NCBI GenBank assembly: GCA_022508535.1
Contig: JAFLUZ010000014.1
Span: forward strand, 1 to 48,989
Origin: Erysipelotrichales bacterium
Lineage (GTDB): Bacteria; Bacillota_I; Bacilli_A; RFN20; CAG-826
Direction: 5' to 3'
Length of the DNA: 48,989 nt
A program made the position numbers and the translations under genes. Below, one piece after another: positions 36,750 through 46,129 of the stretch; the first letter of the stretch is position 1; each line of letters opens with the position of its first letter. The notes below the pieces were generated by a model. The model saw only the letters and a program-made list of their open reading frames with translations, searched no databases and was not told the DNA's origin.

Positions 36750-37421
36750 ATGTCGTTAGATGAATTAAAAACTCTTAAATTACCAAATTACACTGAAGGC
36801 GAAGAAAAGTTTAATTGGATGTCTCATGCGATAGGAATATGCGCAGGTGTTATTATTCTAATAATTTGTTTAAGTTTAGCAATCTATAATAATCACAATG
36901 CTAATAGCATTGTCTCTTTAATTATTTATGGATTAAGCATGTGTGCAGTATATTTTATTTCGACAATTTATCATAGTTCTAAACCATTATCTTTTAATAA
37001 GAGGTTAAGAAGAGTTCTTGATCATTGCACAATTTATTTACTTATCGCTGGAACATACACTCCACTTTGTATTATTGCTTTTTCATCAAATATAGAAGGA
37101 ATTATACTTCTAATATTAGAGTGGGCATTAGCAATCGGAGGAATTATTTTAACTTCTGTATGGTTTAATAGCAAAATTGCCAAAGTCATTTCCTTTATCT
37201 TTTATATTATTTTAGGTTGGGCGATTATGTTTTTTCCAAGTCTTATTGAAGTATTATCTCCAACGTCATTCTTATTCATTTTAATAGGAGGAATAACTTA
37301 TACCCTCGGATCTATTTTATATGGTATAGGGCATTCAAAAACTTACTTTCATTGCATCTTTCATGTGTTTTGTTTATTAGGAACATTAATTCAAGCAATA
37401 GGTATTATTGTTTTACTTTAG
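36750..37421 (+). CDS. Haemolysin III family membrane protein
   Basis: The 223-residue product has about seven membrane segments and family motifs near the start: NWMSHAIGICAGVI, then STIYHSSKPLSFNKRLRRVLDH (STIYHS and RRVLDHCTIYLLIAGTYTP), with further conserved histidines in YFHCIFHVFCLLG near the end. These are the metal-site residues of the PAQR/haemolysin III family. Actual lytic activity is unproved for most members. The ATG at 36750 is preferred, with AGGCAGGTGA before it; the frame opens at 36681. Confidence 0.88.
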   Translation: MSLDELKTLKLPNYTEGEEKFNWMSHAIGICAGVIILIICLSLAIYNNHNANSIVSLIIYGLSMCAVYFISTIYHSSKPLSFNKRLRRVLDHCTIYLLIAGTYTPLCIIAFSSNIEGIILLILEWALAIGGIILTSVWFNSKIAKVISFIFYIILGWAIMFFPSLIEVLSPTSFLFILIGGITYTLGSILYGIGHSKTYFHCIFHVFCLLGTLIQAIGIIVLL

Positions 37422-37430
37422 GAGGAAAAT

Positions 37431-37562
37431 ATGGATAACTTTTTAATTTCAATTGATTCTTCATGTGATTGCACAATTGAAGAATTATGTACAAATAATT
37501 ACGTGCAAATAAAACATCAGTATAATCATGTTTCCTTAAGTCAAATTACTATGACACATTAA
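37431..37562 (+). CDS. Short DegV-like fragment, 43 residues
   Basis: Translated directly, it begins MDNFLISIDSSCDCTIEELC and stops after QITMTH. The FLISIDSSCD start resembles the N-terminus of DegV fatty-acid-binding proteins, which are about 280 residues, so this may be a remnant. A strong GGAGG site lies inside the stop of the haemolysin III gene, 5 bases before the ATG, so translation is plausible. The likeness to DegV is suggestive only. Confidence 0.4.
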   Translation: MDNFLISIDSSCDCTIEELCTNNYVQIKHQYNHVSLSQITMTH

Positions 37563-37590
37563 GAAAGAATATAATTAGAAAATAATATAC

Positions 37591-37619
37591 GATACTAGAT
37601 CAAACCTAGTGTCCTTTTT
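37591..37619 (+). terminator. Terminator after the haemolysin III operon
   Basis: GATACTAG pairs with CTAGTGTC (one G-T pair) around seven bases, followed by CTTTTTATTTT. Confidence 0.78.
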
Positions 37620-37655
37620 ATTTTAAAAAAAATAAAAAATATTAATATTTATTTA

Positions 37656-37684
37656 TTGAATCATATATTTTATGGTGCTAGAAT
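37656..37684 (+). promoter_or_regulatory. Promoter of the antiporter gene
   Basis: TTGAAT (37656-37661) and TAGAAT (37679-37684) are 17 bases apart, 36 bases before the antiporter ATG at 37720. Confidence 0.6.
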
Positions 37685-37719
37685 AGTCGCTGGACTATAT
37701 TAGAAAAGAAGGTTTAAAA

Positions 37720-39051
37720 ATGAATTTTGTATTATTTTTAGGAGTATTATTAATCTTGGGACTAATATCTACCCGAGTAGTAAAAATCTTTAAATTACCA
37801 AACGTTACTGGTTATTTGGTTGTAGGTTTAATTGCAGCATTATTATGTATAGTAATTGATATCACTAGTAAACAAACATCCTTTACTCAAGAGATAACTC
37901 AACTAAATTCCTTTGTATCTTCAATTGCACTTGGATTTATTGCGTTATCAATTGGCGAAGAATTTAAATTATCTAAGATAAAAGAATATGGAAAAGACAT
38001 TCTTACTATTACATTTTTCCAAGCATTTGCTGCTATTATATTAGTGGATGCCGCCCTTATTGGTTTATGTTTACTTTTAAAAGTAGACTTAAGTATTGCT
38101 ATTTGTTTAGGAGCAATTGCTGCTGCTACAGCACCTGCTGCCACATTAATGGTTATCCATCAATATAAAGCCAAAGGACCTCTCGTTGATATTCTTTTAC
38201 CTGTCGTCGCATTCGATGATGCAATTGGACTTATTGTGTTCGCGGTATCAGTAGCTATTTCTAAAGTTATTGCTACTGGTTCCCCAATTACATTTACTTC
38301 CGTTGTTTTAATACCTCTTATTGAAATTCTCGGTTCACTTCTTATTGGGTTTATAATAGGTGCTATAACACACTTTGGTATAAAGTTCTTTAAATCCCGC
38401 AATAACCATGCCATAACTATTATTGCCTTTACTCTTCTAGGTGTCGGAGCATGCCAAGCTTTAAATACGATAAAAATTGGTGGCGAAAATCTAGAATTCT
38501 CTAATCTATTATGCTGTATGATGATTGGTGCGACATTTGTAAATATGGCTAAAGACTATGAAAGACCTACTGTGTATCGAGATTTTGATCTCATCGATCA
38601 TTGGACCCCATTTTTATTCATGTTATTCTTTGTGTTATCTGGTGCGCACTTAGCAACTTCTGCACAAGAAATTCTAAACACTAATGATTCATCAATAATT
38701 CTTCCAGTTGGATGTATATTTGTCGTATATATTATTATGCGTTCAATTGGCAAATACTTAGGATCTTATGTATCTTGTAAAATTACCAAAAGACCTAAAA
38801 CAATAACAAACTATTTAGGCATTACATTACTACCTCAAGCTGGTGTTGCTATCGGAATGGCAAATCAAATTTCTAGTATGGAAGCATTTGATAAAAACAA
38901 TATTGGAAACATCATTGTTACCGTTGTTCTATGCGCTACATTACTTTATGAATTAGTAGGTCCATTACTAACAAAATGGTCTTTAAATAAGGCTGGCGAA
39001 ATCCCAGATGAAAATGGCGTATATCCTTATGAATTAAAAGAAAAGAAGTAG
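37720..39051 (+). CDS. Kef-type cation:proton antiporter
   Basis: The 443-residue product has twelve or so membrane segments and the layout of the CPA2 family: IFKLPNVTGYLVVGLIAALL at the start and AIAAATAPAATLMVIHQYKAKG near residue 135. Asp-rich VVAFDDAIGLIVFAV is near residue 160, and the two aspartates are the likely ion site. No cytoplasmic TrkA domain follows, so it would not be controlled as KefC is. The substrate (sodium or potassium) cannot be told from sequence. Transcription ends at a hairpin just after the stop. Confidence 0.88.
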   Translation: MNFVLFLGVLLILGLISTRVVKIFKLPNVTGYLVVGLIAALLCIVIDITSKQTSFTQEITQLNSFVSSIALGFIALSIGEEFKLSKIKEYGKDILTITFFQAFAAIILVDAALIGLCLLLKVDLSIAICLGAIAAATAPAATLMVIHQYKAKGPLVDILLPVVAFDDAIGLIVFAVSVAISKVIATGSPITFTSVVLIPLIEILGSLLIGFIIGAITHFGIKFFKSRNNHAITIIAFTLLGVGACQALNTIKIGGENLEFSNLLCCMMIGATFVNMAKDYERPTVYRDFDLIDHWTPFLFMLFFVLSGAHLATSAQEILNTNDSSIILPVGCIFVVYIIMRSIGKYLGSYVSCKITKRPKTITNYLGITLLPQAGVAIGMANQISSMEAFDKNNIGNIIVTVVLCATLLYELVGPLLTKWSLNKAGEIPDENGVYPYELKEKK

Positions 39052-39073
39052 TGATATAAACTACTTCTTTTTT
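39043..39073 (+). terminator. Terminator of the antiporter gene
   Basis: AAGAAGTAGT and ACTACTTCTT form a perfect 10 bp stem around seven bases, followed by a T run. It includes the stop codon. Confidence 0.88.
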
Positions 39074-39192
39074 GTTTCTTGGTATTTATCCTTTTTATGT
39101 GGCTCAATTTATTTTATGAGCGAATATTACTTTAAACTAGACATTTTTACTAGTGATTTAAAAAATGTGCAATTACCTAAACCATAAAGAGC

Positions 39193-40083
39193 TTATGATA
39201 ATGTAACATAATTAGAAACGACGAATTCTATATTTTCTTCGTTTTCCGTATCATCACTATCATCTTGATTTTGCAACTTTTTACTTATGTCGGATAATAA
39301 ATCTAAAAACTCTTTAAGTTCATTATCTAATTTATACTCTATATCATCTATAACAAACGCAAATTTACCTTCTACAACTTTATTTAAACCCTCAACATAT
39401 GGGGCAAGCATCGAATTATATGGATTAAATGCTTCTAATACCATTTGAATATTTGGATTAAACCAACCAACATCTTCGTCATACTTTCTTATACTTTCCA
39501 TTGCTGGTGAAATATTTGAGAAAGAAATCATGTAAGAAAATACTATTACCATCGTTTGAATAAGTCCCATCAAAGCACCAACCAAACGCAATTTTATTTT
39601 TCTTAATCTTTCAGGAATAATTAATCTCATAATTAAGAAATAAAGAATTCCTGATAAGATCCACGATAGTAAATTAATAGAAATTACTACGATAAGCCAC
39701 GCAATTGATTTACTAATAGATAAAGATAGAGCAGAAATATAATCAGGATTTAAATATTTTTCAGGTAGATCATTTTTCCCCATTTCTACTAAACACTTAA
39801 CAAACTCTTCCATAGAAGTAGCTTCTAAATTACCAACCTTAAATGTTACACCAAGTAAAGAGAACAATCTTGTATTTACAAATATTGCTAGCGCATCTAA
39901 TAAAACAAACCAAGACACTAGTAGTAAAATTACACTAATTATTAAATTAAATGTTCCTCTCCAAAATCCTCTTGCGTATCCTATGGATGCACCAACAAAT
40001 AAGAAGAGAATTATTATGATATCTAGAAAATAAGGAAAAGAAATGATAAATCCAATAATTGAAGAATTATCAGCTAAAACCAT
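39193..40083 (-). CDS. CvpA-like membrane protein
   Basis: The 296-residue product has four or five hydrophobic segments; the first loop (FLFVGASIGYARGFWRGTFN) has the GxxxGxxRG pattern of CvpA, named for colicin V production. CvpA members are usually 160-200 residues, so this one is long because of its charged C-terminus (KKLQNQDDSDDTENEENIE). The ATG at 40083 follows AAGGAG. It lies 27 bases after rmuC and is probably co-transcribed. The family role is not settled; cell-envelope stress is one idea. Confidence 0.72.
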   Translation of the reverse strand: MVLADNSSIIGFIISFPYFLDIIIILFLFVGASIGYARGFWRGTFNLIISVILLLVSWFVLLDALAIFVNTRLFSLLGVTFKVGNLEATSMEEFVKCLVEMGKNDLPEKYLNPDYISALSLSISKSIAWLIVVISINLLSWILSGILYFLIMRLIIPERLRKIKLRLVGALMGLIQTMVIVFSYMISFSNISPAMESIRKYDEDVGWFNPNIQMVLEAFNPYNSMLAPYVEGLNKVVEGKFAFVIDDIEYKLDNELKEFLDLLSDISKKLQNQDDSDDTENEENIEFVVSNYVTLS

Positions 40084-40110
40084 ATTAATCACTCCTTCCA
40101 AATTTAAGTA

Positions 40111-41226
40111 TTATCCAACATTTACTTCGTCAGAATCAATTTTAATATCATCAATTTTATCCATTGCCTTTTTTGTGATATTAAATCTTTTTGTCATTTC
40201 ATCAGCTTTGTTATTTAATGCTGCATATGTTTTTAAATAATCTTTCCATGCTTCATCTAATTTATTAACTTCATCCATTACTTTCTTAATAGCATCTAAA
40301 ACATTTTTCAAATCTTTATTTCGTTTATAATCGATGTTTAATGCATAAATTGTTGATAAAAACGGATATAAAGTTGATGGTGATGTAAGAATAACTTTCT
40401 TCTGTTCTGCGTAGTTAATTGTTCCTTCCATATTATTAGTCAAATAGACATAAATAGCGTCGTTAGGAATAAACATAAACGCAAATGGCGCAGTATTATC
40501 GTTATTAACATATTTTGTTGCAATCTCATTAATATGTTTTTTAACATCTTTATTAAATTCAGATTGCAATTCCTTAATAGATTCATCTTGATCATTATTA
40601 ATTAGTTTTTCATATTTACTAAAAGGAAACTTTGAATCGATACAAATAATGTTATATGGTTCTGGACAAAATACTACTGCATCAGGTCGATCTCCACTTT
40701 TTAAGGTATATTGTTCAGAATATAACTTTGTTTCACCAAACACGTTAGAGAGTATCAAATGAAGTGTTCTTTCGCCAAATTTACCTCTTGTTTGATTGCC
40801 ACTCAAAACCTTTTGTAAACCAGTAATATCGTTTTGTAAGTTTTCTAATTGATTTTGGGCTTGACTCATTTTACCTAGTTGAAGAGAAAGAGATTCCATT
40901 CTTTTTCCAACTTCTTGGTTGTTTTTATACATATTTTCAAGAAATTGGCCGTTGATATAATTTAATTTTTCATTAACTTTTTCATTATTTTGTTCTAATT
41001 TTTCATAGACAAGTTTCTCTAAATTATGGATGGTGTTTGCCTGTTCTTTAGTTTGATTATATAAGTTTTCATTTAATTCTTTTAATTTATTATTTATTTC
41101 ATCAGTATTGCTGTTGCTTTGATTGTTTTTGTTTTTTAAACTTAAGACAATTAAGATTATAACCGCCACCAATAAAACCACTACTAAAGCAATTAATACT
41201 CCCATTGTTGCATCTATTAAAAACAT
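40111..41226 (-). CDS. rmuC: DNA recombination protein RmuC
   Basis: RmuC is a membrane-anchored, nuclease-like protein that limits recombination at inverted repeats in Escherichia coli. The 371-residue product has a single membrane segment near the start (LIALVVVLLVAVIILIVL) and a long coiled coil (residues about 35-120, heptad-rich). Then comes the conserved domain: TRGKFGERTLHLILSNVFGE, RPDAVVFCP and IICIDSKFPFSKYEKL. The frame opens at a GTG (41235); the ATG at 41226 follows GAGGTGATT. Confidence 0.9.
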   Translation of the reverse strand: MFLIDATMGVLIALVVVLLVAVIILIVLSLKNKNNQSNSNTDEINNKLKELNENLYNQTKEQANTIHNLEKLVYEKLEQNNEKVNEKLNYINGQFLENMYKNNQEVGKRMESLSLQLGKMSQAQNQLENLQNDITGLQKVLSGNQTRGKFGERTLHLILSNVFGETKLYSEQYTLKSGDRPDAVVFCPEPYNIICIDSKFPFSKYEKLINNDQDESIKELQSEFNKDVKKHINEIATKYVNNDNTAPFAFMFIPNDAIYVYLTNNMEGTINYAEQKKVILTSPSTLYPFLSTIYALNIDYKRNKDLKNVLDAIKKVMDEVNKLDEAWKDYLKTYAALNNKADEMTKRFNITKKAMDKIDDIKIDSDEVNVG

Positions 41227-41442
41227 TACAATCACCTCTTTTATTTACTCAATATATTTTAACTATAGCATAACAAAATAATTATTCATATAATTATTTT
41301 AACTCTATCATTTGAGATTTTAACTAGCACTAAAGGTATCATGCATGCTTATAATTTTATATTTAACGCAATTAAATAAACCTTAAGTTTGGATGGACAT
41401 CATGGTATTATATATTTACTATATTGTGAGGTGATGAGTTCT

Positions 41443-41991
41443 ATGTCATATAAGCAAAAGTATCGTTCAAAAATTACAATATATCAATTACCACTAATTA
41501 CTAGAATAATGGTAATTTTATCATCACTAGGTCTAACATTTATTGCTATTTTTGGCATTATTATATCTGATGAAACTCCACTAATATATGTTTATATATT
41601 GTTAGTTGCTGCGCCTTTAGATTGCGTCTTGACATTTTTTCTGTGTTTCAAAACTTATATTCAGCTAGATATTAAGAATAAACAATTAATCATTCGGGAA
41701 TTCCCAGGATTTAAAAAGAACATTATATATATTTATGATATTATTGAAATCTTATTTGTAGATGATAGTCAATACAAATGGTTGTTTACAATTGATATTG
41801 TTTGTGTAAATTACGTAAAAATTATAAATTCCTGGTCTATGGGCCCCGGTAGTTGGATACCTGCGTTTAATAGGTATAAAAGGCAAAAAAGAAGATTGCT
41901 AAAATTTACTTATGAATGCAATAAAACAATAAAAACAATGAATCCAACGATTAATTTAGATAAAACTCTTAACAAACAAAAAAGGCTGTAA
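41443..41991 (+). CDS. Membrane protein of unknown function
   Basis: The 182-residue product has two membrane segments (VILSSLGLTFIAIFGIIIS and IYVYILLVAAPLDCVLTFF). They are followed by a domain with a PH-like strand pattern (YIQLDIKNKQLIIREFPGF) and a basic end. This layout resembles small membrane PH-domain proteins, but the match is by pattern only. The start could be 41443 (chosen, 11 bases after GAGG), 41434 or 41389. It is alone on its strand here, with a shared terminator at its end. Confidence 0.65.
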   Translation: MSYKQKYRSKITIYQLPLITRIMVILSSLGLTFIAIFGIIISDETPLIYVYILLVAAPLDCVLTFFLCFKTYIQLDIKNKQLIIREFPGFKKNIIYIYDIIEILFVDDSQYKWLFTIDIVCVNYVKIINSWSMGPGSWIPAFNRYKRQKRRLLKFTYECNKTIKTMNPTINLDKTLNKQKRL

Positions 41992-42013
41992 AACTTATAT
42001 TACAGTCTTTTTT
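41984..42013. terminator. Bidirectional terminator between the membrane protein and galE
   Basis: GGCTGTAA (41984-41991) pairs with TTACAGTC (42000-42007), one G-T pair. A T run follows on the plus strand and another on the minus strand. It contains the stop of the plus-strand gene and lies 18 bases from galE. Confidence 0.82.
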
Positions 42014-42030
42014 CTTTCTAAAATCTTTAT

Positions 42031-43044
42031 CTATTTTTCGTATCCAAATGGATTCTTACTTTGCCAATTCCATTGGCTAGCACACATGTCATCTAAATTG
42101 AATTTTGCAGTCCAATGTAGTTCTTCTTTTGCTCTATCAGCACATGCATAGCATGCATCGATATCGCCAGGTCTTCTTGCAACGATTTCATAAGGTAATG
42201 TTTTTCCACATGCTTTTTCAAAAGCATGAATAATATCTAAGACAGAATAACCAATACCAGTACCCAAATTATAGATGTGAACACCAGGTGTTTTAACGTG
42301 TTCAATCGCAGCGACATGACCTAATGCAAGATCGACGACATGGATATAATCTCTAACGCCTGTTCCATCGTGAGTGTTATAGTCATTACCAAAAACATTA
42401 ATCTTGCTAAGTTTTCCCGTTGCAACTTGTGCAACATATGGCATTAAATTGTTTGGTATTCCTTTTGGGTCTTCACCAATAAGACCAGATTCATGTGCTC
42501 CTACTGGATTAAAATATCTTAATAAAATTACATTCCATTCATTATCAGATTTATATAAATCAGTAAGAATGTTTTCTAACATTAATTTAGTAGAGCCATA
42601 TGGATTAGTTGTGGATAATCTACAATTCTCATCAAGCGGTAATCTTTCAGGAGACCCATAAACTGTAGCAGATGAAGAAAAGACAATAGTCTTACAATTA
42701 TATTTTCTCATTGCTTCTAATAGCACTAAAGTACCATTAATGTTATTTTCATAATATGTTAAAGGAATCTTACAAGATTCACCAACTGCTTTTAACCCTG
42801 CAAAATGGATTACTGCTTTGATCTCATTTTCAGTAAAAATTTTATCATAGATTTTAGCGTCTCTTATATCGCCTAAATACAACTTAACTTTTTTACCTGT
42901 AATTTTTTCTACTCTTCTTAATGATTCTTCTGAAGCATTACATAAGTTATCTAAAACTGCAACGCTATAACCTTTATTTAATAATTCCACTAAAGTGTGA
43001 CTTCCAATAAAGCCTGCTCCACCAGTAACTAAAATTGTTTCCAT
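42031..43044 (-). CDS. galE: UDP-glucose 4-epimerase
   Basis: GalE interconverts UDP-glucose and UDP-galactose with bound NAD, for galactose use and for cell-surface sugars. The 337-residue short-chain dehydrogenase-type product has the NAD motif [10 protein letters not shown] (residues 7-16), Tyr149 and Lys153 of the YGSTK catalytic site, Ser124 in [10 protein letters not shown], and [12 protein letters not shown]. No other galactose genes are near. GGAG precedes the ATG. Confidence 0.96.
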   Translation of the reverse strand: METILVTGGAGFIGSHTLVELLNKGYSVAVLDNLCNASEESLRRVEKITGKKVKLYLGDIRDAKIYDKIFTENEIKAVIHFAGLKAVGESCKIPLTYYENNINGTLVLLEAMRKYNCKTIVFSSSATVYGSPERLPLDENCRLSTTNPYGSTKLMLENILTDLYKSDNEWNVILLRYFNPVGAHESGLIGEDPKGIPNNLMPYVAQVATGKLSKINVFGNDYNTHDGTGVRDYIHVVDLALGHVAAIEHVKTPGVHIYNLGTGIGYSVLDIIHAFEKACGKTLPYEIVARRPGDIDACYACADRAKEELHWTAKFNLDDMCASQWNWQSKNPFGYEK

Positions 43045-43128
43045 TATTAACTCTCCTTTTGCTTTACTAATTATGCGTTATTTAAAAAACTTTTGCAATA
43101 ATTCTTATACATAAGAATTAAATCAATT

Positions 43129-43158
43129 AAAAACCTCCACATTTAGCATATGGAGGTT
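43129..43158 (-). terminator. Terminator of the GAPDH gene
   Basis: AACCTCCA (43132-43139) and TGGAGGTT (43151-43158) form a perfect 8 bp stem; on the minus strand a short T run follows. It lies 23 bases after the stop. Confidence 0.82.
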
Positions 43159-43181
43159 AATAATTTAATACTTAATTTTAA

Positions 43182-44213
43182 TTAGCACTTTTCAGCAAAG
43201 TATTTGATTGTGCGAACCATTTGTGAAGTATAGCTGTTTTCATTATCATACCAAGAAACAACTTGAACTTCATATAAACCATCAGCAATCTTTGTGACCA
43301 TTGTTTGAGTTGCATCAAATAATGAACCATATGTGATACCGATGATATCAGAAGATACTAATTCTTCTTCTGTGTAACCGAATGATTCTGAAGCTTGTGC
43401 TTTCATTGCAGCATTAACTGCTTCTTTTGTGACATCTTCGCCTTTAACAACTGCAACTAAGATAGTTGTTGAACCTGTTGGAACAGGTACACGTTGTGCA
43501 GAACCGATTAATTTACCATTTAATTCTGGGATAACTAATCCGATTGCTTTTGCAGCACCAGTTGAGTTAGGAACGATTGAGCATGCAGCTGCTCTTGCTC
43601 TTCTTAAATCGCCTTTTCTGTGTGGTCCATCAAGTACCATTTGGTCACCTGTATAAGCGTGAACTGTAGTCATGATACCAGAAAGAATTGGGAATGCATC
43701 GTTTAATGCTTTAGTCATTGGTGCTAAGCAGTTTGTTGTACATGAAGCAGCAGAGATGATTTGATCTTCGCTTGTTAATGTTTCATGGTTAACATTGTAA
43801 ACGATTGTCTTTAAGTCTTTTCCTGCAGGAGCAGAGATAACGACTTTCTTTGCACCAGCATTGATGTGTGCCATTGATTTTTCTTTTGAGCAGTAGAAAC
43901 CTGTACATTCTAAGACAACATCAACATCTAATGCTTTCCATGGGCAGTTGTTAGCATCTTTTTCAGCATAAATTCTGATCTTTTTGCCATCAACAGCAAT
44001 CCATCCTTCAGCTTCGTCTTCAGCGGAGCATGTTACTTTATCTGCTAAAGCATATCTTCCTTGAGCTGAATCGTACTTTAATAAGTGAGCTAACATTTTT
44101 GGGCTTGTTAAATCGTTAATAGCAACGATTTCATAACCTTCAGCACCAAACATTTGTCTGAATGCTAAACGACCAATACGTCCAAATCCGTTAATTGCAA
44201 CTTTTACTGACAT
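43182..44213 (-). CDS. gap: Glyceraldehyde-3-phosphate dehydrogenase
   Basis: The enzyme oxidises glyceraldehyde 3-phosphate to 1,3-bisphosphoglycerate in glycolysis. The 343-residue product has the NAD-binding start [11 protein letters not shown], Asp34 (AINDL), favouring NAD over NADP, catalytic Cys158 in SCTTNC and His185 in VHAYTGDQ. It is single here, not in a cggR-pgk-tpi operon as in Bacillus. A cre-like site lies about 90 bases upstream. GGAGG precedes the ATG. Confidence 0.97.
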   Translation of the reverse strand: MSVKVAINGFGRIGRLAFRQMFGAEGYEIVAINDLTSPKMLAHLLKYDSAQGRYALADKVTCSAEDEAEGWIAVDGKKIRIYAEKDANNCPWKALDVDVVLECTGFYCSKEKSMAHINAGAKKVVISAPAGKDLKTIVYNVNHETLTSEDQIISAASCTTNCLAPMTKALNDAFPILSGIMTTVHAYTGDQMVLDGPHRKGDLRRARAAACSIVPNSTGAAKAIGLVIPELNGKLIGSAQRVPVPTGSTTILVAVVKGEDVTKEAVNAAMKAQASESFGYTEEELVSSDIIGITYGSLFDATQTMVTKIADGLYEVQVVSWYDNENSYTSQMVRTIKYFAEKC

Positions 44214-44305
44214 AAATAAATTTTCCTCCTAAATATATAAGCTTATTTTGTCTACATATATATATTGCCATTTTTTACTAAAAAAATGAATAAAAATCTT
44301 AAGAA

Positions 44306-44319
44306 ATTAACCGCTTTCA
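44306..44319 (-). promoter_or_regulatory. Catabolite response (cre)-like site before gap
   Basis: The minus strand reads TGAAAGCGGTTAAT. With its flanking T it fits WTGNAANCGNWNNCW at every fixed position but one. In Firmicutes CcpA binds such sites. No CcpA gene is in the window, and the gap promoter was not located with confidence. Confidence 0.35.
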
Positions 44320-44373
44320 ACTTATAGACTTAATTTTATATAAAATTAAGATTATAAAATACCATTACACAAA

Positions 44374-44404
44374 TAAAAAAGGCCGATACATAAATGTACC
44401 GACC
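44374..44404 (-). terminator. Terminator of argS
   Basis: On the minus strand GGTCGGTAC pairs with GTATCGGCC (one G-T pair) around a short loop and is followed by six or more T. It lies 8 bases after the argS stop. Confidence 0.88.
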
Positions 44405-44411
44405 ATAATAA

Positions 44412-46061
44412 TTACATCTTTTCTTTTGCTTCAATTCCAATTAGGTTTAAAGCATTTTTTAAAGTAACCATTGTAGCTTTTACTAACCCCACTCTTTGAT
44501 TTGTTAGTTCAGGTTCATTTGGGTTATTAACTTTAAATGATGCGTAATAACTATGGAAATATTGTGCAAGTTTTTGTACATAGTTACAAATTTTATTTGG
44601 CATACGTGTAATTGCCGCATCTGCAACAACACTTGGGAATTCATTAATATGTTTCAAAAGTAAAGTTTCTTTTTCTTCTATTAATAAATCATAGTTATCG
44701 ACTTTTTCAAATGCTTTACAAGATTCAATAATAGAATTCATTCTTGCATAGGCATATTGAGCATAGAAGACTGGGTTATCCGATGTTTGTTTACGTGCTA
44801 AGCCTAAATCAAAGTCAAAATGAGTTGCAACATCTTTACAAACGAAGAAATATCTTGCTGCATCTACACCAATATCATCACATAATTCACGAATAGTTAC
44901 AGCGTTTCCTGTTCTTTTAGACATTTTAACTTCTTCACCATTTTCCACTAATCTAACCATTTGAATTAAATCAACTTCAAGTGTTCCCTTAGGATATCCC
45001 ATAGCCTCTAAGGCATAAGTCATACGTTTAACATAACCATGGTGATCTGCACCCCAGAAGTTAACAAGCTTCTTATATCCTCTTTCAAGTTTGTAAACGT
45101 GATTTGCAATATCTGGTGTTAAATAAGTTAATAAACCATCTGCTTTTCTTAAAACACGATCTTTATCGTCACCATATTCTGTTGATTTAAACCATAAAGC
45201 CCCATCTGCTTCATAAGTTAATCCCATATTATCCATACGGTTTAAAATGTTTTTGATTCTTTCACTATCATTTTCATAGAAGAATCGTTCATGAATCCAA
45301 GAATCAAAACCAACACGATAATAATCAAGATCTCTTTTAATCTTATTTAATTCAAGTTCAATTCCTTTATCTTTAAAGTATTCTAGACGTTCAACTGGAT
45401 CTGCTGTTAACCACTTGTCTCCTTCAGTATTTGCCATATCTTGAGCAAGTTTTATAACATCTGGTCCGTGATATCCATCTTCAGGAAGTGGATATTTTTT
45501 ATTAAAGCAATCAAAATAACGAGAAATTAATGATTCTCCTAACATTTCAATTTGATGACCTGCATCGTTAATATAATATTCTCTTAAGCAATTAAATCCT
45601 GAGAAATTCATTAAACGAGTAACACTATCGCCCCATGCCGCTCCACGAGCGTGGCCCAAATGTAAATCACCTGTTGGGTTAGCAGAAACATATTCAACAA
45701 GAACTTTTTCTCCTTTACCCTCGTCATTACGCCCATAATTGTCACCTAATTCAAGAACGTTATTAATGATGTTTGCAAGTGTTGCCTTTTTCATTTTAAA
45801 GTTGATAAATCCTGGATTTGCAACAGTTATACTTTCAGCGTCTTTAAGAATTTTTTCTAATTCGTTTTTTAAAGCTTCAGCAATGACACGTGGGTTTTGA
45901 CGTAATATTTTTGTTAATCGCATTGCCGCATTAGTAGAATAATCTCCCCAACTTGGATCACGAGGTATTTCAATCATTACTAAATCATCTGCTAAGTCCA
46001 TGGCAAATGTATTTTTTATAGCAATTTTTATAGATTCTTTTAAGTTTTCTTCAATTTTCAT
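44412..46061 (-). CDS. argS: Arginyl-tRNA synthetase
   Basis: This class I enzyme charges tRNA-Arg. The 549-residue product has the N-terminal Add1 domain (residues about 1-85), the HIGH motif as HLGH (134-137, GDLHLGHARGAAWGD) and KMSK (379-382, VKMSKRTGN). The helical anticodon-binding domain ends KATMVTLKNALNLIGIEAKEKM. Most bacterial ArgS lack a clear KMSKS, so this is one of the more complete forms. ATG at 46061 lies after AAGGAG. I see no T-box leader upstream. Confidence 0.96.
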   Translation of the reverse strand: MKIEENLKESIKIAIKNTFAMDLADDLVMIEIPRDPSWGDYSTNAAMRLTKILRQNPRVIAEALKNELEKILKDAESITVANPGFINFKMKKATLANIINNVLELGDNYGRNDEGKGEKVLVEYVSANPTGDLHLGHARGAAWGDSVTRLMNFSGFNCLREYYINDAGHQIEMLGESLISRYFDCFNKKYPLPEDGYHGPDVIKLAQDMANTEGDKWLTADPVERLEYFKDKGIELELNKIKRDLDYYRVGFDSWIHERFFYENDSERIKNILNRMDNMGLTYEADGALWFKSTEYGDDKDRVLRKADGLLTYLTPDIANHVYKLERGYKKLVNFWGADHHGYVKRMTYALEAMGYPKGTLEVDLIQMVRLVENGEEVKMSKRTGNAVTIRELCDDIGVDAARYFFVCKDVATHFDFDLGLARKQTSDNPVFYAQYAYARMNSIIESCKAFEKVDNYDLLIEEKETLLLKHINEFPSVVADAAITRMPNKICNYVQKLAQYFHSYYASFKVNNPNEPELTNQRVGLVKATMVTLKNALNLIGIEAKEKM

Positions 46062-46129
46062 AAAACCCACTCCTTGCTCGACGTTATCTATCATACAATA
46101 AATATTTCATTTAATCTAGATTAAATGAT

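Noticed and set aside
39119-39190. 23-codon open frame between the antiporter and the CvpA-like gene
   Set aside because: No ribosome binding site, no conserved features, too short to support.
43429-43656. Plus-strand open frame opposite gap
   Set aside because: It is the reverse reading of a highly conserved, codon-biased gene.
44214-44411. T-box or other riboswitch before gap or after argS
   Set aside because: No T-box sequence or specifier arm was seen; the region holds a terminator and a cre-like site only.
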